A DNA stretch of 64,000 nt from the NCBI RefSeq assembly GCF_002216775.1, contig NZ_CP022315.1:3844001-3908000 (forward strand), given 5' to 3'. Of this stretch, positions 35,159-44,134 are shown in pieces. The DNA comes from Virgibacillus phasianinus. GTDB lineage: Bacteria; Bacillota; Bacilli; Bacillales; Amphibacillaceae. The notes below the pieces were generated by a model. The model saw only the letters and a list, made by a program, of their open reading frames with translations. It was not told where the DNA came from and did no database searches. Position numbers and translations under genes: made by a program. Numbering within the stretch: position 1 is the first letter of the stretch; each line of letters begins with the position of its first letter.

Positions 35159-36262
35159 TTAATACAACCTTTGAAGTGCTTTCTTATCAAAAGGCAATAA
35201 ATCGTCTGACTTGCCGTTGCGCACTTTTTTGACCCATTCCGGATCCATTAGTAAAGAACGGCCAATGGCAACCAGGTCAAATTCTTCCTGTTCAAGTTTT
35301 TTCAGAAGACCATCCAGACTGGTTGTGTTGGCACCGGCAAAGCTTGTGAATTCACCATCAAGTCCAACCGACCCAACTGAAATGACTGGTTTACCTGAAA
35401 GTTTCTTAGTCCAGCCGGCCAGATTTAATTCAGATCCCGCAAATTCTGCCTCCCAGAAACGACGTGTGGAACAGTGGAAAATATCCACGCCTGCCTCTAC
35501 AAGCGGCTTTAAGAAACGTGCCAACTCATCCGGATTATTGGCAAGCTTAGCCTTGTAGTCACTCATTTTCCATTGAGAAAAACGAAAGATAATTGGGAAA
35601 TCCGGACCAACTGCACGCCGGCATGCTTCAATCACCTCGACCGCAAATTGGGTTCGGCCGACGAAATCCCCACCATAGCGATCCGTACGCTTATTCGTTT
35701 TTTCCCAGAAAAACTGGTCGATTAAATAACCGTGCGCGCCGTGCAGCTCTATCCCATCAAAGCCAATACGTTTCGCGTCTACCGCTGCCTGCGCATAAGC
35801 TTCCACCATTTGGACAATCTCCGCCTCCGTCAACGGCTCGGTTGCCTGTTCACCGGACAAGGTTAGGCCTGACGGTCCAACAGGAAGTTCCTCTTCATTC
35901 GGAAGCTCGCCTTTTTTGCGGGTCATCCCCACATGCCATAGCTGCGGAACAATTTTTCCGCCAACACGGTGAACTTCATGCACTACTTCGGCCCAGCCGT
36001 TTAAGGATGCTTCGCCATGAAATAGTGGAATACTGGCACCTGAAACAGCTGACGGGTGATTAATCCCTGTTCCCTCTGTTACAATTAAGCCTACGCCATT
36101 TTCAGCCCGACGTCGGTAGTATGCCGCCACATCTTCCCCAGGTACGCCGTCCGGTGAAAACCCACGTGTCATGGGTGCCATCACCGTTCGATTGGGTAAA
36201 TCCAATTTATCACTAGTAAAAGGCTCAAATAACGGTTTCGTAGCTATATTTGTTTGATTCAA
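35159..36262 (-). CDS. Old Yellow Enzyme-family NADH:flavin oxidoreductase (first)
   Basis: FMN-dependent TIM-barrel reductase of activated alkenes or related compounds, 367 residues. Motifs: NRTVMAPMTRG (FMN binding), PQLWHVGM, GFDGIELHGAHGYLIDQFFW with the catalytic HGAH, NKRTDRYGGDF, and VAIGRSLLMDPEW. Natural substrate unknown. It shares fold and overall pattern with the OYE gene at 38821-39930 but the two are clearly diverged. Minus strand, upstream of the ABC permease region but separated by repeats. Confidence 0.9.
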   Translation of the reverse strand: MNQTNIATKPLFEPFTSDKLDLPNRTVMAPMTRGFSPDGVPGEDVAAYYRRRAENGVGLIVTEGTGINHPSAVSGASIPLFHGEASLNGWAEVVHEVHRVGGKIVPQLWHVGMTRKKGELPNEEELPVGPSGLTLSGEQATEPLTEAEIVQMVEAYAQAAVDAKRIGFDGIELHGAHGYLIDQFFWEKTNKRTDRYGGDFVGRTQFAVEVIEACRRAVGPDFPIIFRFSQWKMSDYKAKLANNPDELARFLKPLVEAGVDIFHCSTRRFWEAEFAGSELNLAGWTKKLSGKPVISVGSVGLDGEFTSFAGANTTSLDGLLKKLEQEEFDLVAIGRSLLMDPEWVKKVRNGKSDDLLPFDKKALQRLY

Positions 36263-36335
36263 TGTATGTCCTCCTCTTTCCCTGATGCAATAGATATTAT
36301 GTCAAACTCCACCCAGAAAGAAAAGGCATCTGTTT

Positions 36336-36399
36336 GGGACGGAGGGACAGGTTCCTTGTCCCGCCGAACGGCGGGTCGAGGAACCTGTCCCTTCGTCCC
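36336..36399. repeat. Inverted pair of REP-like elements at the permease stop
   Basis: GGGACGGAGGGACAGGTTCC then TTGTCCCGCC, a short AACGG loop, and the opposed copy GCGGGTCGAGGAACCTGTCC then CTTCGTCCC. The last base overlaps the permease stop triplet; can act as a terminator. Confidence 0.85.
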
Positions 36400-37136
36400 T
36401 ACACTGCCTCCTGTTTCTTCCGTATATACATTGATATAAACATAAAGGCTAGCAGGTAACCTATTAAAATTAATATGCTTTGCCAGTCTGGATAACCCCC
36501 GTGGACAATATCCCAGGCACCGCTGCCGAAGTGGTAGGATGGTAGCCATTGCGCGATATTCTGCATGTAATCGGGAAAGGTTGATGTAGGGAACCACATC
36601 CCGCCTACAATCGCTAACGCCAGGTAAACAATGTTACTAACACCGCTTGCTGTTTCAACCTTTTTCATAGCTCCCACCAGCGTCCCAATTGCCAGAAACG
36701 GCACAGAAGCGAGCAGGATCCATAAACCTGAAAAAAACCACTGAGCAAAAGTTAACGAGACCCCATTGATAAGAAATCCTGCCAAAAAAATGATAATGAT
36801 GGAAAAAACGTGCATAACGGTCTGTCCGAACATCTTTGCTGAGAAGTACGCCCACGATGGAAACGGCGTAATTTTCATAAAGGTGGACCACCCCTGTGTT
36901 CGTTCCTGAACCATCCGAATACCAAATGTCATAATTGCCGACCCCATTACACTGAATGTGGCCATTGACATTAAATAGTGGGCTTGCCATTGCTCTGCAT
37001 CTGGAACGCCGGTATTAACAATGTTCGTAAAAATGAAGTAAAACACGATCGGCATGAACAGGGACCAAAATACAAAATATGGATTGCGAAAAATCCGAAG
37101 TACTTCCGCCTTACACTGCATCATTATTGCGTTCAC
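36399..37136 (-). CDS. ABC-2 type transporter permease
   Basis: 245 residues from GTG 37136 with GGGAGG nine bases upstream; it overlaps the ATPase gene end by 26 nt. Six membrane segments in the ABC-2 layout: FRNPYFVFWSLFMPIVFYFI, then YLMSMATFSVMGSAIMTFG, VQERTQGWSTFMKITP and GGMWFPTSTFPDYMQNIAQWLPSYHF, the last a known ABC-2 signature. Forms an exporter with the ATPase next to it; substrate (drug, peptide or lipid) unknown. Confidence 0.9.
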   Translation of the reverse strand: MNAIMMQCKAEVLRIFRNPYFVFWSLFMPIVFYFIFTNIVNTGVPDAEQWQAHYLMSMATFSVMGSAIMTFGIRMVQERTQGWSTFMKITPFPSWAYFSAKMFGQTVMHVFSIIIIFLAGFLINGVSLTFAQWFFSGLWILLASVPFLAIGTLVGAMKKVETASGVSNIVYLALAIVGGMWFPTSTFPDYMQNIAQWLPSYHFGSGAWDIVHGGYPDWQSILILIGYLLAFMFISMYIRKKQEAV

Positions 37137-38040
37137 GTTGACCAACCTCCCTGGGTTCCGCAGTAAGCTGCTCAAATGCTTCTTCTAAACGACCTTGTTC
37201 CAACCAAATATCCTTCACATCCATACGTTGTTGAAAAATAGCGGCCAATACTGCGTCCGTATCCTCTGATATAAGATAATGCCGATTACTCTTTTCATAG
37301 TGTCCAGTTACCATTGGCAATTCCTGCAGTTTGCTTATTGCATCTTCGTCATTTGTCCGGAAAGAAACATTTCGCCCAGTCAATTTTCTTTTAATATCAT
37401 CCGGTTTTCCGTCCGCAATAATGTCACCATGGTGAAACAGAATAATCCGTTCCGCAACATCATCGGCTTCCTGAAGATAATGAGTGGTAAAAATGACAGT
37501 TTTTCCATTAGCCTTGAGCAGATCAACCTTCTCCCAGAAAAGTCGCCTGGCTGAAATATCTAATCCTACTGTGGGTTCATCGAAAAAAATAAGATCCGGG
37601 TTCCCTGCAAGGGCGAGGGCAAAACCAACTCTGCGGCTCTGACCACCTGACAGCTTATCCGCCCACTTGTTTAAATCATCGTTGCTTAAGCCTGTTAAAT
37701 CAATTAGCTCCTTCATTGATAATGGATTAGGATAATAACTTCGGAACAGTGCAATGATTTCACGTACTTTCAATTTATCAACCACACTTACTTCCTGTAA
37801 CATAGCGCCAATTCTTTTGCGGACCTCAATTTCTTTGGGATCTTTATCAAATAGTTGAACGTGCCCTTCTGTTGGATCAATCAGCCCAAGCATCATCGAA
37901 ATGGCAGTTGTTTTTCCAGCCCCATTAGGTCCCAGAATTGCCACGGTGGACCCCTCTTCAATTGAAAAAGAAACATTATTTACCGCCAGTGTCTTACCAA
38001 ACATCTTTGTAACATTTTTAATGGTTACTGCATCAGACAT
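37111..38040 (-). CDS. ABC transporter ATP-binding protein (ABC-2 exporter)
   Basis: 309 residues, starting at ATG 38040 after GAGGGGA. Walker A GPNGAGKTT, signature LSGGQSRRVGFALALAGNP, Walker B LIFFDEPTVGLD and H-loop TTHYLQEADD are all intact, and a ~80-residue C-terminal extension follows as in DrrA/CcmA-type exporters. Partner is the overlapping permease gene. Confidence 0.93.
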   Translation of the reverse strand: MSDAVTIKNVTKMFGKTLAVNNVSFSIEEGSTVAILGPNGAGKTTAISMMLGLIDPTEGHVQLFDKDPKEIEVRKRIGAMLQEVSVVDKLKVREIIALFRSYYPNPLSMKELIDLTGLSNDDLNKWADKLSGGQSRRVGFALALAGNPDLIFFDEPTVGLDISARRLFWEKVDLLKANGKTVIFTTHYLQEADDVAERIILFHHGDIIADGKPDDIKRKLTGRNVSFRTNDEDAISKLQELPMVTGHYEKSNRHYLISEDTDAVLAAIFQQRMDVKDIWLEQGRLEEAFEQLTAEPREVGQRERNNDAV

Positions 38041-38078
38041 AGCTTCCCCTCACTTTATTAATTCTAATTTTAAGAAAC

Positions 38079-38141
38079 GGGACATAGGGACAGGTTCCTT
38101 GCCCCGCCCACGGCGGGTCGAGGAACCTGTCCCTATGTCCC
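38079..38141. repeat. Inverted pair of REP-like elements at the LURP-one gene stop
   Basis: GGGACATAGGGACAGGTTCC then TTGCCCCGCC, loop, then GCGGGTCGAGGAACCTGTCC then CTATGTCCC. The LURP-one gene stop (38133-38135) lies inside the second copy. Confidence 0.85.
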
Positions 38142-38645
38142 ACCACCACTCGCGGCTGCACTATTATTGCGCTTGATAATCATATTGACGCCCATCACAA
38201 CAGCTATTAATTCTTCCTTTGCTAACAGCGGCGAATGACTTACTAATTCATATGCTGGGGATTGAAAAACTCCACTAATTTTTTTAAATGTAGCAATCAG
38301 GTTTCCCCCCTGATCCAGAATGTCATATTCCTTCGAGAAGGCGTCTGATTTAATTTCATATTCCCCATGAGGATATGTACGGTAGATAAACTTTTTGGAG
38401 AAAAAAGCCATGCGCTGCTTCAGTTTACCAATCTCTCGATCTTCCTGGTCCTTGACAATCCATCCGTTCGACAAAAAGGGAAAAGAACCTTTTACAACGA
38501 TATTCCCTTCCACATCCAGAATATCGACACCAGAAGAAAAGGCACTCTTTAAATCTAGCGACCCAACCCGCTCCTGTTTCCCATTGTACATATCCGTATT
38601 GCCCGCCGAAAAAAAGTTATCCGTAAAATAGATAGACTCCCCCAT
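38133..38645 (-). CDS. LURP-one-related (tubby-like fold) protein
   Basis: 170 residues from ATG 38645 (GGAGGAG seven bases upstream). The pattern IYFTDNFFSAGNTDMYNG ... VDILDVEGNIVVKGSFPFLS ... DREIGKLKQRMAFFSKKFIY fits the LOR/YxjI family of beta-barrel proteins, which may bind phosphoinositides or act as scaffolds; bacterial roles are unknown. Its last residues (SGGGT) and stop come from a REP-like element. Confidence 0.8.
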   Translation of the reverse strand: MGESIYFTDNFFSAGNTDMYNGKQERVGSLDLKSAFSSGVDILDVEGNIVVKGSFPFLSNGWIVKDQEDREIGKLKQRMAFFSKKFIYRTYPHGEYEIKSDAFSKEYDILDQGGNLIATFKKISGVFQSPAYELVSHSPLLAKEELIAVVMGVNMIIKRNNSAAASGGGT

Positions 38646-38717
38646 CAAAGCTCCTCCTTGTATCTACTATGTTAATTTTCATACGGATTAGAACCTGAAT
38701 AAGTTTCACTTTGGAAC

Positions 38718-38740
38718 AGAGGGACCTGTCCCTCCGTCCC
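38718..38740. repeat. Short REP-like element upstream of the second OYE gene
   Basis: AGAGGGACCTGTCCCTCCGT then CCC; the inner part is shortened relative to other copies. It lies 80 nt upstream of the oxidoreductase start, where it could affect the promoter. Confidence 0.7.
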
Positions 38741-38820
38741 TGAGCAAATACCTTGAACCAAAAACAAATGTACTCCATTATGTACACGAATGCTTGAGTA
38801 CTTTGAAAGGATGACACTTA

Positions 38821-39930
38821 ATGAAACAAAATAAATTATTTTCAACTTCACAAATAAAAAATAAAACACTTAATAACCGCTATATAGTTGCTCCGATGAC
38901 TCGGATAAGTGCGGAGGAAGATGGCCGGGTAAATGAGACCATGAAACGGTATTATGAACGCTTTGCAAAGGGTGGCTTCAGCGCTGTGATCACCGAAGGA
39001 ATATACCCAGACGAGCGATATAGCCAAGGATATAAAAATCAGCCTGGTCTTGCCAGTGATGAACATATACAGGCATGGAAACCTGTAGTTGAAGCTGTCC
39101 ATCACCACAATTCCCTGCTCATCGCACAACTCATGCATGCTGGTGGGCAAAGCCAAGGTAATGCATATACCAATGAAAGCATTGCCCCTTCCGCAATTGC
39201 TCCAAAGGGTGAACAACTGGGATTTTACGGTGGATCCGGTTCATTCCAGACACCAAAAGCAATGGGCGAAGTCGATATTAACCAGGTAAAAGATGCGTTC
39301 GTACAAAGTGCCATCCGGGCAAAAGAAGCTGGATTTGATGGTATAGAGCTGCATGGTGCCAATGGATATTTATTGGATCAGTTCTTAACCGATTATTTAA
39401 ATCACCGGGAAGATCAATACGGGGGTTCCGTTGAAAACCGTGTGCGATTAATGGTTGAAGTTATAGACGAAGTACGTGCTGCAGTTGGTCCGGATTATTT
39501 AATCGGAATCCGGATTTCGCAAATCAAGGTATCCGATCCAAACCATAAATGGGCCGGCGGAGAAGATGAAGCAAGGTCCATCTTTTCAACACTTGGCAAC
39601 ACTTCATTAGACTTCATTCATGTAACGGATGGTGATGCAACAGCACCCGCATTTGGTGAAGACAGCAGAACGTTAACACAGGCCGCTAAAGAGTTTGGAA
39701 AACTTCCAGTTATCGCAAACGGAAAACTTGGAGAACCTGACAAAGCGGAGAGATTAGTAGAAAAAAATCATGCAGATCTTATTTCACTTGGCACAAGCGC
39801 ACTAGCAAATCCCGACCTGCCTAATAGAATCCTTGAAGGGAAAGAATTGAAGGAATTCGACTTTAAAAAAACTTTATTACCTATAGCCGAAATAAAAGAG
39901 CACGAGATAGATATGGAAATAGTAAAATAA
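38821..39930 (+). CDS. Old Yellow Enzyme-family NADH:flavin oxidoreductase (second)
   Basis: 369 residues, ATG 38821 after AAAGGATG. FMN/TIM-barrel motifs: NRYIVAPMTRISAEEDG, AQLMHAGGQSQG, GFDGIELHGANGYLLDQFLT with HGAN, REDQYGGSVENR, SLGTSALANPDL. Asn replaces the second catalytic His of the first paralogue (HGAN versus HGAH), as in other OYE subfamilies. Substrate unknown. Ends ten bases before an inverted REP-like pair. Confidence 0.9.
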   Translation: MKQNKLFSTSQIKNKTLNNRYIVAPMTRISAEEDGRVNETMKRYYERFAKGGFSAVITEGIYPDERYSQGYKNQPGLASDEHIQAWKPVVEAVHHHNSLLIAQLMHAGGQSQGNAYTNESIAPSAIAPKGEQLGFYGGSGSFQTPKAMGEVDINQVKDAFVQSAIRAKEAGFDGIELHGANGYLLDQFLTDYLNHREDQYGGSVENRVRLMVEVIDEVRAAVGPDYLIGIRISQIKVSDPNHKWAGGEDEARSIFSTLGNTSLDFIHVTDGDATAPAFGEDSRTLTQAAKEFGKLPVIANGKLGEPDKAERLVEKNHADLISLGTSALANPDLPNRILEGKELKEFDFKKTLLPIAEIKEHEIDMEIVK

Positions 39931-39940
39931 ATAAATGTTT

Positions 39941-40004
39941 GGGACGGGGGGACAGGTTCCTCGACCCGCCGAACGGCGGGACAAGGAACCTGTCCCTATG
40001 TCCC
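39941..40004. repeat. Inverted pair of REP-like elements after the second OYE gene
   Basis: GGGACGGGGGGACAGGTTCC then TCGACCCGCC, loop AACG, then GCGGGACAAGGAACCTGTCC then CTATGTCCC; may terminate the OYE transcript before the riboswitch. Confidence 0.85.
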
Positions 40005-40059
40005 CCATTGACACTCGATCTAAATTGTATTACACTTTCTATCATCAATTTTAATATTG

Positions 40060-40166
40060 CTTATCCAGAGCGGCTGAGGGATCTGGCCCTGTGAAGCCCG
40101 GCAACCTGCTTAACATGCAAGGTGCCAACTCCAGCAATTCGCGTTACATGCGTTTTGGAAGATAAG
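40060..40166 (+). ncRNA. SAM-I (S-box) riboswitch
   Basis: P1 strands CTTATC (40060) and GATAAG (40161-40166) enclose the conserved CCAGAGCGGCTGAGGGATCTG-like kink-turn region, GGCCCTGTGAAGCCCGGCAA and AAGGTGCCAACTCCAGCA. These are the core SAM-binding segments. With SAM bound, the downstream terminator forms and metT is switched off. Confidence 0.95.
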
Positions 40167-40173
40167 GGTTTCA

Positions 40174-40212
40174 ATCAATCTCCTTCCAGAACACGGGAGG
40201 TTTTTTATTTTT
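40174..40212 (+). terminator. Riboswitch-controlled terminator
   Basis: CTCC/GGAG-based stem (CTCCTTCCAGAACACGGGAG) followed by GTTTTTTATTTTTTG, directly after the S-box P1 helix. Confidence 0.85.
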
Positions 40213-40286
40213 TGTAGCTTTTTTTAAAATCGCGTAAAAAAACCCTTGTAATCGCAGACTACTACTACATCAAAGGGGAAATTGTA

Positions 40287-41606
40287 ATGAACACACCAGA
40301 AATTAAAAAAGGAAACGCGTTGGCATTATTGCCGTTTGGCGTATTTTTATTTTTATTCATCGGCTCCGGGCTGATCAACGACGACTTTTATAAACTGCCA
40401 GTACTTGTTGCTGTGTTTATCGCTGTACTGTTCGCGCTGTTTATGAACCGGAAAATGGCTTTTAAGGATAAACTCGATCACCTGACAAAAGGGGCCGGTC
40501 ATCCTAACATCATATTAATGGTACTTATTTACCTGCTGGCTGGTTCATTCGCTGCAGTCGCTGAAGGTGTTGGTGCGGTTGAATCGACCGTCAACCTGGG
40601 GCTGACCTTTTTGCCGCAAAACCTATTGATTGTGGGATTATTCGTTATAGGCTGTTTCATCTCCATTTCGATGGGCACTTCGGTCGGTACAGTCGTCGCG
40701 CTTGCCCCGATAGGCGTTGGACTTGCAGATCAAACGGGTATGAGCACTGCTTTAATTATGGGGGCCATTGTCAGTGGAGCAATGTTCGGTGATAATCTGT
40801 CGATGATTTCAGATACGACAATCGCAGCGGTCCGAACACAAGCTGTCAAAATGAGTGATAAATTTAAAGTCAACATCTATATTGCACTTCCTGCCGCAAT
40901 CGTAACTGCGGTTATCTTTGGAATCATGACATTTAATTCTAGTGGGACCATTAGTGGTGAGCATCCATATGACCTGATTAAAGTGCTGCCATATTTAGCT
41001 GTACTCGTGTTCGCGGTTGCAGGTGTCAATGTTATTTACGTATTAATTGGCGGAACCATTTTCGCCGGGTTTGTTGGTCTATTCTATGGTAAATTCGATG
41101 GCATGGGATTCCTGAATTTACTTGGTGAGGGCATGGCTGGCATGCAGGAACTTTCCCTGTTATCCATTTTACTCGGCGGCCTGGTTGAACTGGTTCGGGT
41201 GAATGGTGGTATTGACTTTCTGTTAAATACAATCAGTAACCAGATCAAATCAAGAAAGGGCGCAGAAGCGGGTATCGCCGGTCTTGTTAGTGTTTTTGAC
41301 GTATCAACAGCCAACAATACAATCTCGATTATTAGTGTTGGACCATTAGTCAAGCAAATTTCCGAGCGTTTCGGTGTTGACCCGCGCCGGGCGGCAAGTA
41401 TGCTGGATATTTTCTCAAGTGTATTTCAGGGAATTTTGCCATACGGCGCGCAATTACTGGCTGTAGCCGGGGTTGCATCCATCTCCCCTGTTTCCATTAT
41501 GCCGTATTGCATTTATCCGGTACTGCTGGGAATAGCCGGTATAATTGCAATTGCAGCAGGCTATCCCCGTTTTTCCACTGACAAGAGGGCAGGTGGAAAA
41601 GCATAA
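40287..41606 (+). CDS. metT: NhaC-superfamily methionine transporter MetT
   Basis: 439 residues with about eleven membrane helices in the NhaC pattern (GTSVGTVVALAPIGVGLA, SGAMFGDNLSMISDTTIAA, DVSTANNTISIISVGPLV). NhaC proteins are usually annotated as Na+/H+ antiporters, but those under S-box control were assigned as methionine uptake systems (MetT) by comparative genomics; the riboswitch here supports that. ATG 40287 follows AAAGGGGA. Four bases separate its stop from a REP-like pair. Confidence 0.88.
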   Translation: MNTPEIKKGNALALLPFGVFLFLFIGSGLINDDFYKLPVLVAVFIAVLFALFMNRKMAFKDKLDHLTKGAGHPNIILMVLIYLLAGSFAAVAEGVGAVESTVNLGLTFLPQNLLIVGLFVIGCFISISMGTSVGTVVALAPIGVGLADQTGMSTALIMGAIVSGAMFGDNLSMISDTTIAAVRTQAVKMSDKFKVNIYIALPAAIVTAVIFGIMTFNSSGTISGEHPYDLIKVLPYLAVLVFAVAGVNVIYVLIGGTIFAGFVGLFYGKFDGMGFLNLLGEGMAGMQELSLLSILLGGLVELVRVNGGIDFLLNTISNQIKSRKGAEAGIAGLVSVFDVSTANNTISIISVGPLVKQISERFGVDPRRAASMLDIFSSVFQGILPYGAQLLAVAGVASISPVSIMPYCIYPVLLGIAGIIAIAAGYPRFSTDKRAGGKA

Positions 41607-41609
41607 GAT

Positions 41610-41672
41610 GGGACGGAGGGACAGGTTCCTTGTCCCGCCAAAGCGGGTCGAGGAACCTGTCCTTCCGTCCCG
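41610..41672. repeat. Inverted REP-like pair between convergent metT and the DAACS gene
   Basis: GGGACGGAGGGACAGGTTCC then TTGTCCCGCC, loop AAA, then GCGGGTCGAGGAACCTGTCC then TTCCGTCCCG. It fills the gap between the two stop codons exactly and so serves as a shared terminator. Confidence 0.9.
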
Positions 41673-41673
41673 C

Positions 41674-42897
41674 CTAGGCAGTACGCCTTTTTTCCGATTT
41701 ATCCACTACAGCTGATCCGATAATGTCACCGATTACGTTGGATGCGGTGCCACCCATGCCGATAAGCACATCGACACCGGCTATCAAGGCCACAATCTCC
41801 AACGGCAGGCCGAACATAGTCAAAACAGCTGATAGTGTAACGAGCCCCGCTGCAGGGACACCCGCAGTGCCAATCGACAGTAAGGTACCTATCAAAACGA
41901 TTACCAAAAAGTCGGTTGGGGAGAGATTAAGATTCGTTATATTTGCTGCAAAAACAAGGGAACCCCCCATTCGAAGCGCCCCACCATCCGAGTTAAATAT
42001 CGCACCAAGTGGCAGCGCAAAATTTGCGGTCGTTTCCGAAATACCTGCTTTTTTTGCAGATGAAATTGCAATTGGCAGTGAAGCAATACTGCTTGATGTA
42101 AAAAAGGCTGTTGTATAGGCTTCCTTGGTCTGCTTGAAGAAATGAACTACCGGTGTTCCAGAAAGTTTCAGAAATGTTGTATATACAAATACCCAGAGCA
42201 AAATGATTCCCAAATAAAAAACAGCTGTAAATTTAAGCAAGGATTCTAGCGTTGACCAGCCTTGACTTCCAAAAGCCGTTGCACTAATAGCGAATACTCC
42301 AATCGGTGCGTACAGTAGGATTCCTGTCAGGATTTTGTAAAACATTTCGTTTAACGCCGTAAAAAATGTATCCAACAGATTCCCATATTCGTTCATTTTT
42401 GCATCGTTGGAAAACCGCATACTAGAGATTGCTACACCAATAATTACCGCAATAAACAAAATAGCCATTAAATCTCCAGCAGAAAACGCTGCAAAGATAT
42501 TTTTCGGAACAATTTGCAACAGTACTTCGGAAAAGCTTGGTGTATCCGGCTTGTCTACTGTAGTATCTGGCAATGATAAATTTTCCCCCGGGTTAATCCA
42601 TAATGCAAGGGCAAGTCCAATCAACACAGCCGCGGCCGTTGTAAATATGTAATATAAAACTAGTTTTCCACCCATCCGTCCAAGCATTGCAACATTCATC
42701 TTATTTACCGCGAGCACGACGGTGAGAAATATTACCGGAATGGCAATCAAACTAAGCAAGTTAATCAATAATGTCCCAAGCGGTTCCAGTATTTCGGCAT
42801 CCTGTCCAAAAAAGATGCCTACTAATATGCCAAGCACAAAACCAATTGTCATCTTCACTACAAAAGAAGTATGTTTATACATTTTCCATAATTTCAT
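41674..42897 (-). CDS. Dicarboxylate/amino acid:cation symporter (DAACS family)
   Basis: 407 residues from ATG 42897 (GGAAGTGA upstream; the TTG at 42918 precedes that site). About eight helices with the re-entrant loop motif SSSIASLPIAISSAKKAG, the GAIFNSDGGALRMGG segment and the VPAAGLVTLSAVLTMFGLP region. Transports glutamate/aspartate or C4-dicarboxylates with Na+ or H+. The segment GSAVVDKSEKRRTA at its C-terminus recurs as a remnant at 48.76 kb. Confidence 0.9.
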   Translation of the reverse strand: MKLWKMYKHTSFVVKMTIGFVLGILVGIFFGQDAEILEPLGTLLINLLSLIAIPVIFLTVVLAVNKMNVAMLGRMGGKLVLYYIFTTAAAVLIGLALALWINPGENLSLPDTTVDKPDTPSFSEVLLQIVPKNIFAAFSAGDLMAILFIAVIIGVAISSMRFSNDAKMNEYGNLLDTFFTALNEMFYKILTGILLYAPIGVFAISATAFGSQGWSTLESLLKFTAVFYLGIILLWVFVYTTFLKLSGTPVVHFFKQTKEAYTTAFFTSSSIASLPIAISSAKKAGISETTANFALPLGAIFNSDGGALRMGGSLVFAANITNLNLSPTDFLVIVLIGTLLSIGTAGVPAAGLVTLSAVLTMFGLPLEIVALIAGVDVLIGMGGTASNVIGDIIGSAVVDKSEKRRTA

Positions 42898-42964
42898 CGT
42901 TATATTGTCACTTCCCAATTAAAAATAAGAGCTAGTAATATTATTCTACATGAATTGTCATGCT

Positions 42965-44134
42965 CTAGGAAGGGACAAGAAACCTGTCCCTCTGTCCCCC
43001 AACTGATCGAATCAGCCGAAAAAGCTGACTGGCAGTAAAACGTAAATTATTAAAAGTAACGGCAGTATTCATTGCTTCATCAAGTGACATGGGCGATGGA
43101 ATAATGGAAAAACAGGATGTCAGCCCTTTTTCATTTAAATTAAAACCTTCCTGATTAACACTTCCTGCAAGCGCAATAACGGGTATGTCGTATTTTGCTG
43201 CCATTTGGGCAATGCCGATTGGCGCTTTTCCCATGGAGGTTTGGCTGTCTAACATCCCCTCGCCTGTGATAACAAAGTCGACATCACGCAGCTGTTCCTC
43301 CATGCCGATTACGTCCAATACAAGATCCACTCCGGACTGTAGCTCACCTTGTAAAAATCCTGAAAAAGCAGCGCCTAACCCCCCAGCGGCTCCTGCACCT
43401 TTCCTATTCTGGATATCGATTCCCATTTGATCGGATACGATAGATGCAAAATGACTTAGCCCTTGATCAAGTTTCACAACCATTTCTTCTGTTGCACCCT
43501 TTTGCGGGGCAAAAATATATGCTGCACCTTCCTTGCCATAAAGTAAATTGTTTACATCACATGCTACTTGAAACGTGCATTCACTTAATTCAGGGTTTAC
43601 ATCATCCACGACAATCCTATCGATCCCAGCCAGAGCCTTTCCACCTAAACCAACCTCCTGAAGTTGGTTATCTAAAAATCGATATCCTAACGCTTGAAGC
43701 ATTCCGACACCGGCATCATTCGTGGCGCTGCCGCCTAACCCGATAATAAAATGACGACACCCTTTTTCAATGGCATCCGAAATTAACTCACCGACCCCAT
43801 AGGTTGTCGCCTTCATAGGATTTAGACCACCCTTTGGAATTAACGGGAGGCCGCAAGCTGTTGCGACTTCAATCATAGCCGTTTTTCCATCGTTCGCGAT
43901 CCCATACGTAGCATTTACTTTTTCATGCAATGGTCCCGTGACAACTTTTTCCACCCTCTTCCCCGATAATGCATGTACCAACGCTTCAACTGTACCTTCT
44001 CCGCCATCTGCTAAAGGAAGCGTCGTAATTTCCGCATCCTTGTACACTTCTTGGATACCGGAAGCGATCGCCTCACTTCCCTTTATGGATGAAATACTGC
44101 CTTTAAATGAATCTATTGAAATGAGAACCTTCAT
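42965..44134 (-). CDS. Glycerate 2-kinase (GlxK/GarK type)
   Basis: 389 residues from ATG 44134 (AAGGAG upstream; the frame open to 44197 would add 21 residues). Phosphorylates D-glycerate. Signatures: KVLISIDSFKGS at the start, PLADGGEGTVEAL, IGLGGSATNDAGVGMLQALG, KGAGAAGGLGAAF, DFVITGEGMLDSQTSMGKAP. The last residues (GGQRDRFLVPS) are encoded by a REP-like element, so the native C-terminus was replaced after LIRSV. No other glyoxylate or glycerate gene is in view. Confidence 0.92.
   Translation of the reverse strand: MKVLISIDSFKGSISSIKGSEAIASGIQEVYKDAEITTLPLADGGEGTVEALVHALSGKRVEKVVTGPLHEKVNATYGIANDGKTAMIEVATACGLPLIPKGGLNPMKATTYGVGELISDAIEKGCRHFIIGLGGSATNDAGVGMLQALGYRFLDNQLQEVGLGGKALAGIDRIVVDDVNPELSECTFQVACDVNNLLYGKEGAAYIFAPQKGATEEMVVKLDQGLSHFASIVSDQMGIDIQNRKGAGAAGGLGAAFSGFLQGELQSGVDLVLDVIGMEEQLRDVDFVITGEGMLDSQTSMGKAPIGIAQMAAKYDIPVIALAGSVNQEGFNLNEKGLTSCFSIIPSPMSLDEAMNTAVTFNNLRFTASQLFRLIRSVGGQRDRFLVPS
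42972..42999. repeat. REP-like element encoding the glycerate kinase C-terminus
   Basis: GGGACAAGAAACCTGTCCCT then CTGTCCCC, translated on the minus strand as the last residues of the kinase. Confidence 0.85.
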
